A stretch of DNA of 64,000 bases from Bacillus pseudomycoides. GTDB lineage: Bacteria > Bacillota > Bacilli > Bacillales > Bacillaceae_G. The stretch is taken from the NCBI RefSeq assembly GCF_022811845.1, contig NZ_CP064266.1:3038001-3102000 (forward strand), in the 5' to 3' direction. The notes beneath the pieces are model-generated. The model saw nothing but the letters and a program-made list of their open reading frames with translations. It did not search any database and was not told the DNA's origin. This document shows, one piece after another, positions 1 through 7,468 of this stretch (positions are counted from its first letter, which is position 1; each line of letters opens with the position of its first letter). The translations under genes were made by a program, and so were the position numbers.

Positions 1-100
1 TTTCATTTGATTGTTACCCCGCATTAACTGTCCGTAAAAGCCCGATTCGTGAGGGCTGATAATCAGTGGGGGATGAAGAAACCCTCCACTGATTAAAGTT
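1..100. repeat. end of a dispersed hairpin-rich repeat (bcr-like)
   Basis: Two hairpins sit here: AGCCC/GGGCT arms at 39-57 and AATCAGTGG/CCACTGATT arms at 61-94. The outer motif at 15-34, read on the minus strand, ends in TTAATGCGGGGTAA. A near-identical end, TTAATGCGGGATAA, recurs at 2929-2942. Such conserved GCGGG ends with internal hairpins resemble the bcr-type dispersed repeats of the B. cereus group. The family name is inferred from memory. Confidence 0.55.
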
Positions 101-105
101 TCACT

Positions 106-555
106 TTATCTGTGTTCACCTGTAAAATTTCCATAATAAACATAGCATTTTCGGTCTTCATCAATCTCTCTTGAATCTAATGTGAATTCCATAAATAGTT
201 CGTTCTTTTTTATGTATAAAATATCGGAATGGAGATACGTTAAGAGCTCGTCATGGTTCCATACATCTTTATTTTCTATTAAAATCGAATTTGCTCCTTG
301 TAGTTCTCTAATCTCAAAACCCACATGGGAATATGTGGGTTCTGAAGGATCATCGAAGAACGTTTCTTTTTGCACATATAATACGGCTGTTCCGTCGGGA
401 TCCATCGCGGTCGCTGTTACGACATATGTATCCCCTTCTTTAATAAAGTACTCACAAGTCATCCTTGCGACGGCTTCAGAAACAGAAATATCGGCATAGT
501 TCCATAGGGCAGGATATTGTTTTGTTTCATCATTGAGTCGATATTCTAACCGCAA
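106..555 (-). CDS. hypothetical protein, 149 aa
   Basis: I do not recognise this protein. It reads as a soluble, acidic, mostly beta-type protein of 149 residues with no signal peptide or membrane segment. The start is TTG at 553-555, preceded by an AGAGGGA-like ribosome-binding site. The gene ends just beside the repeat at 1-100 and is transcribed away from the lipoprotein operon at 638, so the interval 556-637 probably holds both promoters. The antisense ORF at 182-499 is treated as its shadow. Confidence 0.6.
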   Translation of the reverse strand: MRLEYRLNDETKQYPALWNYADISVSEAVARMTCEYFIKEGDTYVVTATAMDPDGTAVLYVQKETFFDDPSEPTYSHVGFEIRELQGANSILIENKDVWNHDELLTYLHSDILYIKKNELFMEFTLDSREIDEDRKCYVYYGNFTGEHR

Positions 556-637
556 TTGTAATCCCTCTTTCTTTTTCTTCTACTCTATCATGAATTCTTT
601 TATAATAAAAATATAATATATAAAGGAGCGTTGGAAA

Positions 638-949
638 GTGACAAAAACCAAATGGTTAGTAACAGGTGTTCTTACTTCTTTAATGACTAGCACTTTATCC
701 GGCTGTACAGAAGATCTCCCCCCAAAACCGAAAGATAAGAGTTGTGCTGATTGGGATTGGGATGATGAACTTGGTGTATGGCGATGTGATGACAGCCATT
801 CAAGTTATCATGGGCGTTATTATTACGGTGGTACATACTATCAAAATAAATCAACCTTCAAAAATTCTTCTGAATTTAAGTCCTATCAAGCCTCGTCCAA
901 TTTTAAAGGGGGGATTGGAAGCGGTTCAAAGGGCGGATTCGGAGGTTAG
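638..949 (+). CDS. DUF1190-like small lipoprotein, first gene of an ATP-grasp/DUF350 operon
   Basis: A 103-residue predicted lipoprotein. It has a basic N-terminus, a hydrophobic stretch and an LSGC lipobox with Cys at about residue 23. The mature part has several Cys and Trp residues and a Gly/Ser/Tyr/Phe-rich tail. The start is GTG at 638 with AAAGGAG at 622-628. The stop lies 3 bp before the next ATG, so the two genes are co-transcribed. In enterobacteria the YgiB/YjfM lipoproteins (DUF1190) sit next to YgiC/YjfC ATP-grasp enzymes. Position and composition suggest the same role here, though sequence similarity by eye is weak. Confidence 0.7.
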   Translation: MTKTKWLVTGVLTSLMTSTLSGCTEDLPPKPKDKSCADWDWDDELGVWRCDDSHSSYHGRYYYGGTYYQNKSTFKNSSEFKSYQASSNFKGGIGSGSKGGFGG

Positions 950-952
950 ATT

Positions 953-2179
953 ATGTCGCTTTACATAAAGAAACGAAGTCAATTTTATGCAAGGTTCCCT
1001 CACTTTTGGTCTGATTTATATGGAGGAGAGTATAGCCTGTTTCATGTTTTTGAAATCACAGAACAAACGATTCGAGATTTACAGTTAGCAACAGAACGAA
1101 TGGGAAACGTATTTTTTAAGACTGCTAGACTTCTTCGGACTCTGTCTGATGCTCAGCTTCTTGAACTTGGTTTTCCACTTTTAAGTTTGCCTTTTATCAG
1201 AATGAAATCAATGTTTCCTGAATCGGTTATTTCACGATTTGATTTTGCGATGACAGATAGTGGTATTAAAATGCTTGAGTTTAATAGTGATACTCCGACT
1301 TTTATCGTGGAATGTTTTCAAATGAATGGAGAAATTTGTAAAGAATTAGAGTATCATGATCCTAATGAAAATCAGGAGCGTCTGCTTTCTTCTGGAATCA
1401 CCAAAGCCGTGATGGAGTCTACTAAAGGAATAGAAAATCCTAATGTTGTCTTCACAGCTCATCATGAACATATAGAAGATTGGAATACTGCCTGGTATTT
1501 GAGTCAGTTATGTCAAGTTAGAAATAAGGTGGTGCCAATGTCTGAACTCAGAATTACTGATGACGCTTTACTTGATGCAGATGGTGTACCAATTGATGTG
1601 TTATATCGCCAAACATATCCTATTGAAGACTTAGTTGAGGACCGGGATCCTAACACAGGAGATCTTGTAGGTGTCGAATTATTACAACTTATAAAAGAAG
1701 GAAAACTTTTTATTATAAATCCGATTTCATCTTTTTTGCTTCAGCCAAAATCGGTTCAATCTCTCATTTGGGGATTAGCGGAGGCGGGTGCTTTTTATAC
1801 AAATGAGGAACAAAAATGGATTAAAGAATACATGCTTCCTACTTACTTAGAAGCAGACCTATTTTTAGGAAGAAGTTCTTTTGTTCAAAAACCTTCGTTT
1901 GGTAGAGAGGGTGACACAGTTACAATTCGTGATAAAGAAAGCAATATTATGAATCAAAATGTATATCAAACGTATAAAAAAGAGCTTCCTGTATTCCAAA
2001 AATATATAAAGCTCCCAGTTATTTCTCTTGAGACTGAAAAGGGGAATGAGGAGCTCTCGTATGTGTTTGGATCATTTTTAATTGCTGGGAAGCCAAGTAG
2101 TATTGGTATACGTGCTGGTGAAAAAATTACGGGGAATGAATCTTATTATTTACCTGTCGGAATGAAAAAGGAGGATTAG
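953..2179 (+). CDS. glutathionylspermidine synthase-like ATP-grasp enzyme (YjfC/YgiC family)
   Basis: A 408-residue protein of the glutathionylspermidine synthetase-like ATP-grasp family, which forms amide bonds using ATP. The fragment KMLEFNSDTPTF lies near residue 105, and the ATP-binding motif QKPSFGREGDTV near residue 312. The N-terminal amidase domain of true GspS is absent, as in YgiC/YjfC. A GGAGG for this start lies inside the end of the upstream lipoprotein gene. The substrate is unknown; neighbours suggest modification of a peptide or polyamine at the cell envelope, which is inference. Confidence 0.85.
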   Translation: MSLYIKKRSQFYARFPHFWSDLYGGEYSLFHVFEITEQTIRDLQLATERMGNVFFKTARLLRTLSDAQLLELGFPLLSLPFIRMKSMFPESVISRFDFAMTDSGIKMLEFNSDTPTFIVECFQMNGEICKELEYHDPNENQERLLSSGITKAVMESTKGIENPNVVFTAHHEHIEDWNTAWYLSQLCQVRNKVVPMSELRITDDALLDADGVPIDVLYRQTYPIEDLVEDRDPNTGDLVGVELLQLIKEGKLFIINPISSFLLQPKSVQSLIWGLAEAGAFYTNEEQKWIKEYMLPTYLEADLFLGRSSFVQKPSFGREGDTVTIRDKESNIMNQNVYQTYKKELPVFQKYIKLPVISLETEKGNEELSYVFGSFLIAGKPSSIGIRAGEKITGNESYYLPVGMKKED

Positions 2180-2181
2180 AA

Positions 2182-2568
2182 ATGATAAATTTCTTACTTT
2201 ATTTAGCAGTCTCAATTGGTCTTTTATGTATCGGTCTTTTTCTTATGGAAGTAACAACAAAAGTGAAGGAATTTTCGTTAATGGCGAAAGGGAATAAAGC
2301 AGCAAGCTACGCACTTGGAGGAAGACTTCTTGGCCTTGCCATCGTTTTGTATTCGACTGCTGCTCATTCTGTTTCATTAATGGATATGGCTTTATGGGGA
2401 GCGATTGGAATATTAGCGCAAATTATTGTGTTCTATTTAGCTGAATGGCTTACGCCGCGCTTTAATATCAATCAAAGCATTGAAGACGATAATCAGGGTG
2501 TTGGACTTTTTCTTATGTTTTTATCAATTTCCATCGGAATCGTGATTGCTGGATGCTTAACATATTGA
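2182..2568 (+). CDS. DUF350/UPF0719 family membrane protein
   Basis: A 128-residue integral membrane protein with about four hydrophobic segments (residues 1-23, 45-65, 70-90, 105-127). It matches the DUF350 (UPF0719, YjfL) type by size, topology and context. It starts 2 bp after the ATP-grasp gene with AAAAAGGAGG directly upstream and is the last gene of the operon, followed by a strong terminator. DUF350 proteins recur beside YjfC-type enzymes and envelope-stress genes in other bacteria; the biochemical role is not known. Confidence 0.8.
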   Translation: MINFLLYLAVSIGLLCIGLFLMEVTTKVKEFSLMAKGNKAASYALGGRLLGLAIVLYSTAAHSVSLMDMALWGAIGILAQIIVFYLAEWLTPRFNINQSIEDDNQGVGLFLMFLSISIGIVIAGCLTY

Positions 2569-2604
2569 AAAACCTTACGTTTTATACGTAAGGTTTTTAT
2601 TTTT
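2569..2604 (+). terminator. intrinsic terminator after the DUF350 operon
   Basis: Twelve-base arms AAAACCTTACGT and ACGTAAGGTTTT with a TTTAT loop are followed by a T-rich tract. It starts right at the stop codon of the upstream gene. Confidence 0.9.
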
Positions 2605-2734
2605 CATTCGTTAATCCTTCTGAGATATAATCAATAAGTTTAGCCGTTACTTTAGGGAATAGCTCAGTGCCTATTCCCTCTTTATGTAACCGCAGCATCA
2701 TGATAGCCTGTATAACACCTGTAATATAATAAAC
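2597..2734 (-). pseudogene. TetR-family regulator, C-terminal remnant
   Basis: The minus strand is open for about 45 codons ending in TAA at 2597-2599. It encodes a helical segment with AIMMLRLHKEGI and KLIDYISEGL, typical of a TetR ligand-binding C-terminus. An in-frame stop lies immediately upstream and there is no helix-turn-helix. The end overlaps the terminator tail of the DUF350 operon. I read it as a decayed fragment. Confidence 0.5.
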
Positions 2735-2918
2735 TATTTATAAATAGATTTTTAAATAAAAAGTTATTTTTATATTTGAATAAGTTAAGTTAATTTTGCT
2801 TTAATATAATTTTCTTAACAAAAATAGAAAAAAGTTATAAAAATGGAATATTTTTTACGGTTATATGTGCTAGGTGTGGCTACAACTAAGAAAATATCTG
2901 AATTTTGAGGTGGGAGTG

Positions 2919-2942
2919 TTACTGTCCGTTAATGCGGGATAA
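2919..2942 (+). repeat. second copy of the repeat end seen at 15-34
   Basis: TTACTGTCCGTTAATGCGGG followed by ATAA resembles the minus-strand reading of the window start. The CTGTCCG heptamer is the reverse complement of the CGGACAG there. It lies about 30 bp upstream of a truncated phosphatase ORF. The bases from 2735 to 2918 are AT-rich and show no gene. Confidence 0.5.
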
Positions 2943-2971
2943 AAATTTATATGGTATCAATATAGCAAAAA

Positions 2972-3184
2972 ATGTGGCTTATGCTCAATGGACTTGGAGT
3001 GCTGGGAAAACTTCAAGCTTCACCAGAGCGGATAAAGCCGATGTTAGAAGTTCGTCCTGAATATTTAGATGAAATTTATTATGAAATTATAGAAAAGTAT
3101 GGAGATGTTGAAGTATATCTTATTCAAGCATGTAACATTGAAAGGAGAAGTATACAAAATCTTAAACAGTTAGTGCTAGAATAG
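2972..3184 (+). pseudogene. IphP/Y_phosphatase3-type tyrosine phosphatase, C-terminal remnant
   Basis: Seventy codons are open. The stretch LEVRPEYLDEIYYEI followed by KYGDVEVYL and a short helix matches the conserved C-terminus of atypical protein tyrosine phosphatases (PF13350 type), which usually reads RPEYLDAA...YGS...YL. The catalytic HCxxGKDR loop and everything N-terminal to it are missing. No good ribosome-binding site precedes the ATG, and a repeat end lies just upstream, which may mark the break. Confidence 0.6.
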
Positions 3185-3304
3185 CTGTGCTCCTAGTCGA
3201 TTCATTTTCTAGGAAATACTTGTCGTAATTAGGAAAAAGTTTGAATTCAAAGTGTTGACATCTATTTTAAATAGGAGTAACATTTTCTATATAATAAAAA
3301 ATAA

Positions 3305-3465
3305 GTCTCTGTTAGGTGAGGCTCCTGTATAGAGAAATGCTACTGCCCAAAAATGTCGAGAGACGCCAATGGGTCAACAGGAATGATCGAATTAAGGTTT
3401 TTCTTAACGTAGCTGGTAACGTACCTATGCTATACAGTGCTAAAACTCGGCGAGGGAGAGGTTCG
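3305..3465 (+). promoter_or_regulatory. M-box (ykoK leader) magnesium riboswitch
   Basis: The strand carries the M-box core: GTTAGGTGAGGCTCCTGTAT, CTACTGCCCAAAAATG, AGACGCCAATGGGTCAACAG and, near the 3' end, CCTATGCTATACAGTGC. High Mg2+ normally stabilises the fold and favours termination, and a terminator follows at 3510. The controlled genes are the 34-codon ORF and the P-type ATPase fragment downstream. Confidence 0.95.
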
Positions 3466-3509
3466 TAGATTTCTATGTTTATTAGGAATCGCTTATTTAT
3501 GTATGTAAT

Positions 3510-3546
3510 GACCTTTACTCGCTTATGAGTAGAGGTCTTTTTATTA
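3510..3546 (+). terminator. riboswitch-controlled intrinsic terminator
   Basis: Arms GACCTTTACTC and GAGTAGAGGTC (11 pairs, one G-U) are followed by TTTTTATT. Its place 45 bases after the M-box fits the expression platform. Confidence 0.85.
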
Positions 3547-3610
3547 ACAAGCTATGAGAATTATCATAGTTATAAGTATTGACTAAAAAACGAAAGAGGA
3601 GGTGAGGAGC

Positions 3611-3715
3611 ATGTCAAATTCTGACTCGGTTCCGTTACCCATATACTGCAAAACAAAAATATATGATGTAGGCAGGAAACGACTTGTTCCTCCCTCTATA
3701 TTTATCATAAGGTAA
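3611..3715 (+). CDS. 34-residue ORF between M-box and ATPase fragment, possible leader peptide
   Basis: The ATG at 3611 follows an unusually strong purine-rich GAGGAGGTGAGGAG ribosome-binding site. The peptide begins MSNSDSVPLPIYCK, contains a second Pro-Pro near residue 27, and stops at 3713-3715. It resembles no protein I know. Proline codons in a small ORF upstream of an Mg2+ gene recall Salmonella mgtL, which is only an analogy. The remaining 130 bases before the ATPase fragment hold a small GAAAC/GTTTC hairpin. Confidence 0.4.
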   Translation: MSNSDSVPLPIYCKTKIYDVGRKRLVPPSIFIIR

Positions 3716-3845
3716 CGTTCAGCTTTATCGTTGTAAGTTGAATGTGGAACACTTTAGCAGGGTGTATAAATATATGAATTGTTAAAGTGAGATAAATTGA
3801 GAAACAAAGCGTTTCTTCCTATGTTGTAAAGGAGGAGACGATAAT

Positions 3846-4577
3846 ATGTTATATGTAAATAAACTTGTGGGTAACATGTCTCATAAACGAAGTAAAAGAG
3901 TGATGAAAGAACAATCTATGTTAAAACAAAATAAAGACTTGTTAATTGAAATTGCAACAAGAGATGTGAAGTCTGTATTTGCTTATTTTAAAACAACAAG
4001 AGATGGTCTTTCTATTAAAGAAGCGCAGAAGCGTATTCATGTGTACGGGAAAAATGAATTATCTTCAAAGCGAGCAATTCTTTCTGATGTAATGATGAAA
4101 TTAGGCGAAATGATCCCTGTATTTGCAAAGCAACGTGTTCATAATGAGAATCAATATGAGATTGTAACGGTTACTGTTTCTAGAGTAGCAGGGGGTACAG
4201 CTGTAAGTGTGAATTGTGAATCAAAAATAATGCAACTTCCAGTTGAGGAGCTAGTTCCAGGGGATATGGTTTTTCTTTCAGCAGGTGATACAGTTCCAGC
4301 TGATGTACGTATTATTTATGCAGAAGATTTGTTAGTCAATGAATCGGTGTTAACAGGGAAAGAAACAAATGTAGAGAAATTTGAAAGCTGTTATCATCTT
4401 GAACGCAAACGTTTTATTCCATTAAAACGCATGAAAGACTACAATCCACTTCAACTTGAAAATGTATGCTTTAAAGGTACACATATTGTAAAAGGAACTG
4501 CGAAGGCTGTGGTTGTTTCAACAGGTAAAAACACGTATTCTGGATTGCTTCATACATGCTGTAGCCAAACATCTTGA
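3846..4577 (+). CDS. truncated P-type (MgtA-like) ATPase: N-terminal and actuator regions only
   Basis: A 243-residue protein matching MgtA-type Mg2+ P-type ATPases in its N-terminal region (about residues 30-75) and actuator domain (about 105-235, with VEELVPGDMVFLSAGDTVPA). Between these blocks the family has M1 and M2, but here only about 35 mostly polar residues remain. The protein stops before M3, so the DKTGT phosphorylation site and the P and N domains are absent. The actuator loop reads LTGKET rather than TGES. It cannot transport. It could be a decayed transporter or a soluble regulator. AAAGGAGGAG precedes the ATG, and the M-box lies upstream. Confidence 0.8.
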   Translation: MLYVNKLVGNMSHKRSKRVMKEQSMLKQNKDLLIEIATRDVKSVFAYFKTTRDGLSIKEAQKRIHVYGKNELSSKRAILSDVMMKLGEMIPVFAKQRVHNENQYEIVTVTVSRVAGGTAVSVNCESKIMQLPVEELVPGDMVFLSAGDTVPADVRIIYAEDLLVNESVLTGKETNVEKFESCYHLERKRFIPLKRMKDYNPLQLENVCFKGTHIVKGTAKAVVVSTGKNTYSGLLHTCCSQTS

Positions 4578-4657
4578 GCTGTTAATGGTGCTAAATATAT
4601 GAAAACATTGTATAATAGATAAAGTTGAACAGAAACGTAGAATGGTAATCTGTTTAT

Positions 4658-4693
4658 ATAACCTTACGTGATAACGTGAGGTTATTATTTTTT
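4658..4693 (+). terminator. terminator after the ATPase fragment
   Basis: ATAACCTTACGT and ACGTGAGGTTAT arms with a GATA loop are followed by a T-rich run. The hairpin occupies the region before the exonuclease start. Confidence 0.85.
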
Positions 4694-4711
4694 GTTAGTA
4701 GGAGAGGAATT

Positions 4712-5578
4712 ATGAAAAAAGTATTGTTAGTTGATGGGATGGCACTATTATTTCGTGCTTTTTACGCAACAAGTGTTTACGGCCAATTTATGAAACGACA
4801 AGATGGTACCCCAACAAATGGGATTCATGGTTATATGAAACATTTATTAACAGCAGCGCAAGCGATTGAACCAACGCATATTGTAACATGCTGGGATATG
4901 GGGAGTACGACATTCCGAACGGAATCGTTTTCAAACTATAAAGCAAATCGTGCAGCGCCACCAGAAGAATTGATTCCACAATTCGATCTCGTGCAAGAGA
5001 TGACTTCAAAATTATCAATTCCTGTGATTGGTATGAAAGGCTATGAAGCTGATGATTGTATTGGTACGTTAGCAAAAGAGTACGCTATTGAGGCGGAAGT
5101 ATATATTTTAACAGGCGATACAGATTTACTACAACTTGTTGATACAAATGTTACGGTAATGCTTCTTCGTAAGGGAATCGGAAACTATGAGTATTATACA
5201 CCAGAGAAGATTATGGAAGAAAAAGGCGTAGAACCTTGGCAAATCGTCCACGCGAAAGCATTTATGGGTGACACGAGTGATAACTATCCAGGTGTAAAAG
5301 GGATTGGTGAAAAGACAGCATATAAACTAATTCAAGAACACGGAACAGTAGCGGCAGTGCTAGAAAATATAGCGGCATTAACAAAAGCTCAGTGCACAAA
5401 AATTGAAAGTGATTTAGAAAACTTAAACATATCATTACAATTAGCAAAAATTCATTGTGAAGTTCCAATCTCCTGTTCGTTAGAGGAAGGTTTGCATACA
5501 ATTGATGAAGAGAAAGTACGTTTTGTTTGCGGAGAAATGAACTGGGGAAGACCTGAACTGTTTATAAATATGCTGTAA
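4712..5578 (+). CDS. ypcP: 5'-3' exonuclease, YpcP type (PolI N-terminal-like FEN domain)
   Basis: A 288-residue stand-alone homolog of the DNA polymerase I 5'-3' exonuclease domain, expected to remove RNA primers and flaps. The N-terminal LLVDGMALLFRAFYA holds the first metal-binding Asp. YEADDCIGTLA and LTGDTDLLQLV carry further acidic ligands, and the helix-hairpin-helix GDTSDNYPGVKGIGEKTA lies near residue 190. The start is ATG at 4712 with GGAGAGG upstream. An in-frame ATG at 4676 would fall inside the terminator hairpin and is rejected. In B. subtilis ypcP lies near ypdQ and ypeP, which here are about 22 kb away. Confidence 0.9.
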   Translation: MKKVLLVDGMALLFRAFYATSVYGQFMKRQDGTPTNGIHGYMKHLLTAAQAIEPTHIVTCWDMGSTTFRTESFSNYKANRAAPPEELIPQFDLVQEMTSKLSIPVIGMKGYEADDCIGTLAKEYAIEAEVYILTGDTDLLQLVDTNVTVMLLRKGIGNYEYYTPEKIMEEKGVEPWQIVHAKAFMGDTSDNYPGVKGIGEKTAYKLIQEHGTVAAVLENIAALTKAQCTKIESDLENLNISLQLAKIHCEVPISCSLEEGLHTIDEEKVRFVCGEMNWGRPELFINML

Positions 5579-5611
5579 AAGCAACGCTAGAGAGATTACT
5601 GACCACTATAG

Positions 5612-5653
5612 ATAACGTCTGATCGAATATATTTTGATTAGGCGTTATTTTTT
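5612..5653 (+). terminator. terminator after ypcP
   Basis: ATAACGTCTGATC pairs with GATTAGGCGTTAT using G-U pairs and is followed by TTTTTTAT. Confidence 0.8.
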
Positions 5654-5825
5654 ATGTAGTACCGTTTAATCGATTGAGTTATCAGAAAAAATATATAGTT
5701 TTCATTTGAAATTCAAATAGATTTCACACGAATCTTTTATTATAAGACTACACAGATAATTACTTATCTTTTATATACATAATCCTTTGATAAGTTATTT
5801 GTAATCATAAAGGAGGAAAAGAAAT

Positions 5826-5965
5826 ATGCGAAAAAAATTAGAAAATCCTTTAAACAGTTATTGATAGAGAATAAACAATTGTTATTGAACGATAAAGAGA
5901 ACATAAGAGAAATAGAAGAAAAAATCGAAAAGAGGCATGTGGCATATTCTACATCGAGTAATTGA
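5826..5965 (+). pseudogene. FbpB-like small basic protein, frameshifted
   Basis: An ATG at 5826 with AAAGGAGGAAAAG upstream begins a 12-codon ORF that stops early. If the A7 run at 5831-5837 had eight A residues, the frame would continue for 46 codons as MRKKIRKSFKQLLIEN, then LLLNDKENIREIEEKIEKR. That pattern matches the Fur-regulated basic protein FbpB family of Bacillus, small helpers of the iron-sparing response. The locus is a recent pseudogene, a slippage-expressed gene, or a homopolymer sequencing error. No clear Fur box was seen. Confidence 0.65.
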
Positions 5966-5984
5966 ATAAGGTGAAATTTCTTAT

Positions 5985-6021
5985 AAAATCCCTTCATTTA
6001 TACTCTGAGGGGATTTTATTT
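5985..6021 (+). terminator. terminator after the FbpB-like locus
   Basis: AAAATCCCTT and AGGGGATTTT arms are separated by 13 bases and followed by ATTTC. The T-tract is short. Confidence 0.6.
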
Positions 6022-6069
6022 CAAACTGACTTTAAAACAAGCTGGTAATTATAGAAAGAAGGAGAGAAT

Positions 6070-6321
6070 TTGGGTGAATTAATAGGAGAGATGGCAGTAC
6101 AGTTCATTCTTTGTGTGCCAACAAAAAAGAAAAGAATAATGAATAAAAAGTTCAAGTTACTAAGACAACAAAAATGGTTTCAAGAGAGATATGGTTCTGT
6201 TATTATGTTTCAATCAGGGGTAAGAGAGTTTGTTTTAGAGTATGATATCGAAAAAATGTTGAAAAATGATTTAGACATTATGGTATTTCAGAAAGAATTG
6301 AATGGGATATTGATAAAATAA
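6070..6321 (+). CDS. hypothetical protein, 83 aa
   Basis: I do not recognise this product. The TTG at 6070 has AAGGAGAG upstream with tight spacing. An in-frame ATG at 6091 with GGAGAG before it is an alternative and would give 76 residues. The protein is basic, with no obvious signal peptide, and its second half is a charged helix. It lies in a stretch full of gene remnants, so it may itself be a fragment. Confidence 0.35.
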   Translation: MGELIGEMAVQFILCVPTKKKRIMNKKFKLLRQQKWFQERYGSVIMFQSGVREFVLEYDIEKMLKNDLDIMVFQKELNGILIK

Positions 6322-6387
6322 TGTGCTATGATATTGCAGATAAATAATAAGTGTGGGTAGGAGATGAGGGGGATATAACTGTAACCT

Positions 6388-6510
6388 CCTCTTTTTTTGT
6401 AACTGCTGAATCCGCTTTTCTCCCCAGTCATACATCATTTGTAAAATAGGTGATAAGCTCTCGCCCAGTTCTGTTAAAGAGTATTCTACTTTTGGCGCGA
6501 GATGAATTAT
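6388..6510 (-). pseudogene. HxlR-family regulator, C-terminal remnant
   Basis: The minus strand encodes APKVEYSLTELGESLSPILQ followed by MMYDWGEKRIQQLQ. This is the signature end of HxlR-type winged-helix regulators, whose family pattern is VPPKVEYSLTELG...SL.PIL....WG. The DNA-recognition helix region upstream is gone and runs into unrelated sequence. The 158-codon minus ORF that contains it (6271-6747) spans other remnants and is not a whole gene. Confidence 0.65.
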
Positions 6511-6675
6511 CCGTAAAATCCCGATTGGTTCTCCTATAAAGTGAAACTTTTTTATTAAAGCATTAACTTCCTCTTTTGAAAAAAGGTTTTTTAAGAGCAT
6601 ATGCTGTATATAGTTATTATTTACTTCTAAAAAATTGTAAGTTAAGGGGGAATAATAATGAAAGCGATTAGTAAG

Positions 6676-7075
6676 GGGGGCGCTGCTATGGAAGCCATCA
6701 CAACAAATAGAAAATTCAGGTGTTAGCCGTTTTATGAGGTGGCTCAACCAAGAGAAGGGTTTATCTTTTGCAAATCAAAAAGAATTATGGAAATGGTCTG
6801 TTGAAGAACTTGAACCATTTTGGGGAAGTATTTGGGATTATTGCCAAGTCATTTCTATTACGCCGTATCATCAAGTTTTAGAATCAAGAAAGATGCTCCG
6901 AGAACATAATTAAGCTGGAAAGAGCTTCAGGAAAAAACAACGATAGTGGCCAATTCTTTAAAAGAATTAGGGGTTAAAACAGGAGATCGTGTTGTTGTTT
7001 ATAAGCCTAACATTTCTAAAACTATAATTGTTTTTTTATTTCTAAAAATGACTGCAGGGCCTTTGAAGCTCTTTG
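6676..7075 (+). pseudogene. acetoacetyl-CoA synthetase, degenerate N-terminal remnant
   Basis: From about 6676 one frame reads LLWKPSQQIENSGVSRFMRW, then LWKWSVEELEPFWGSIWDY, matching the start of acetoacetate-CoA ligases. It stops at TAA 6911-6913. A second block in another frame (about 6915-7075) reads SWKELQEKTTIVANSLKELG and VKTGDRVVVYKPN, which belongs farther along the same enzyme. About 40-50 family residues between the blocks are missing, and the rest of the AMP-binding domain is absent. Confidence 0.7.
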
Positions 7076-7466
7076 TAATGTGTGATTCGACATAGCTGAT
7101 TTATTCTTTCTAATAGTTTATTTATGAATATTTTGATTTTAAAATAAACTAGTTTATAACTCAACGATGAAGGGTCACATTGATTACACTTTATAGTATA
7201 AAAGTTTATTGTTTTTTAATAATTTCTTCAGTCAATAGTGCTGCATAGTGTGTGAGTTTGTTGTAAATAGAGTGAATCATACAAATAGTTAACTTAGATA
7301 AATTATTAGGAAAATTAACAAATAAGATATCAAGTTATAACATCTTGTTTTTTCTACATTTTTTCAATATATGGAATTTTTGTCGTTATTAGACGGAAAT
7401 TTTGTAAAAAATTCTAAACATTGATGTTATAATTTATATAAAATATTAATATGACATGGGGCGATT
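7076..7466. other. AT-rich intergenic region before the polysaccharide locus
   Basis: No coding sequence is visible. An AAGAT/ATCTT hairpin followed by GTTTTTTC at about 7327-7355 looks like a weak plus-strand terminator. A TATAAT hexamer near 7427-7432, about 40 bases before the chain-length gene, is a candidate -10 box for the downstream operon; no convincing -35 was found at standard spacing. Confidence 0.35.
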
Positions 7467-7468
7467 GT

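Noticed and set aside
182..499. 105-codon plus-strand ORF
   Set aside because: It lies wholly antisense to the 106-555 gene, has no ribosome-binding site, and its composition looks like a shadow.
4676..4711. Upstream ATG for the ypcP gene
   Set aside because: It lies inside the 4658-4693 terminator hairpin and lacks a ribosome-binding site; ATG 4712 has GGAGAGG and starts at the conserved LLVDG block.
5700..5825. Fur box upstream of the FbpB-like locus
   Set aside because: TGATAAG followed by TGTAATCA lies there, but spacing and symmetry do not match a 7-1-7 or 19-bp Fur site well enough to call.
6271..6747. 158-codon minus-strand ORF as an intact gene
   Set aside because: Only the stretch at about 6388-6510 is HxlR-like; the rest runs over the acetoacetyl-CoA synthetase remnant and a different plus ORF.
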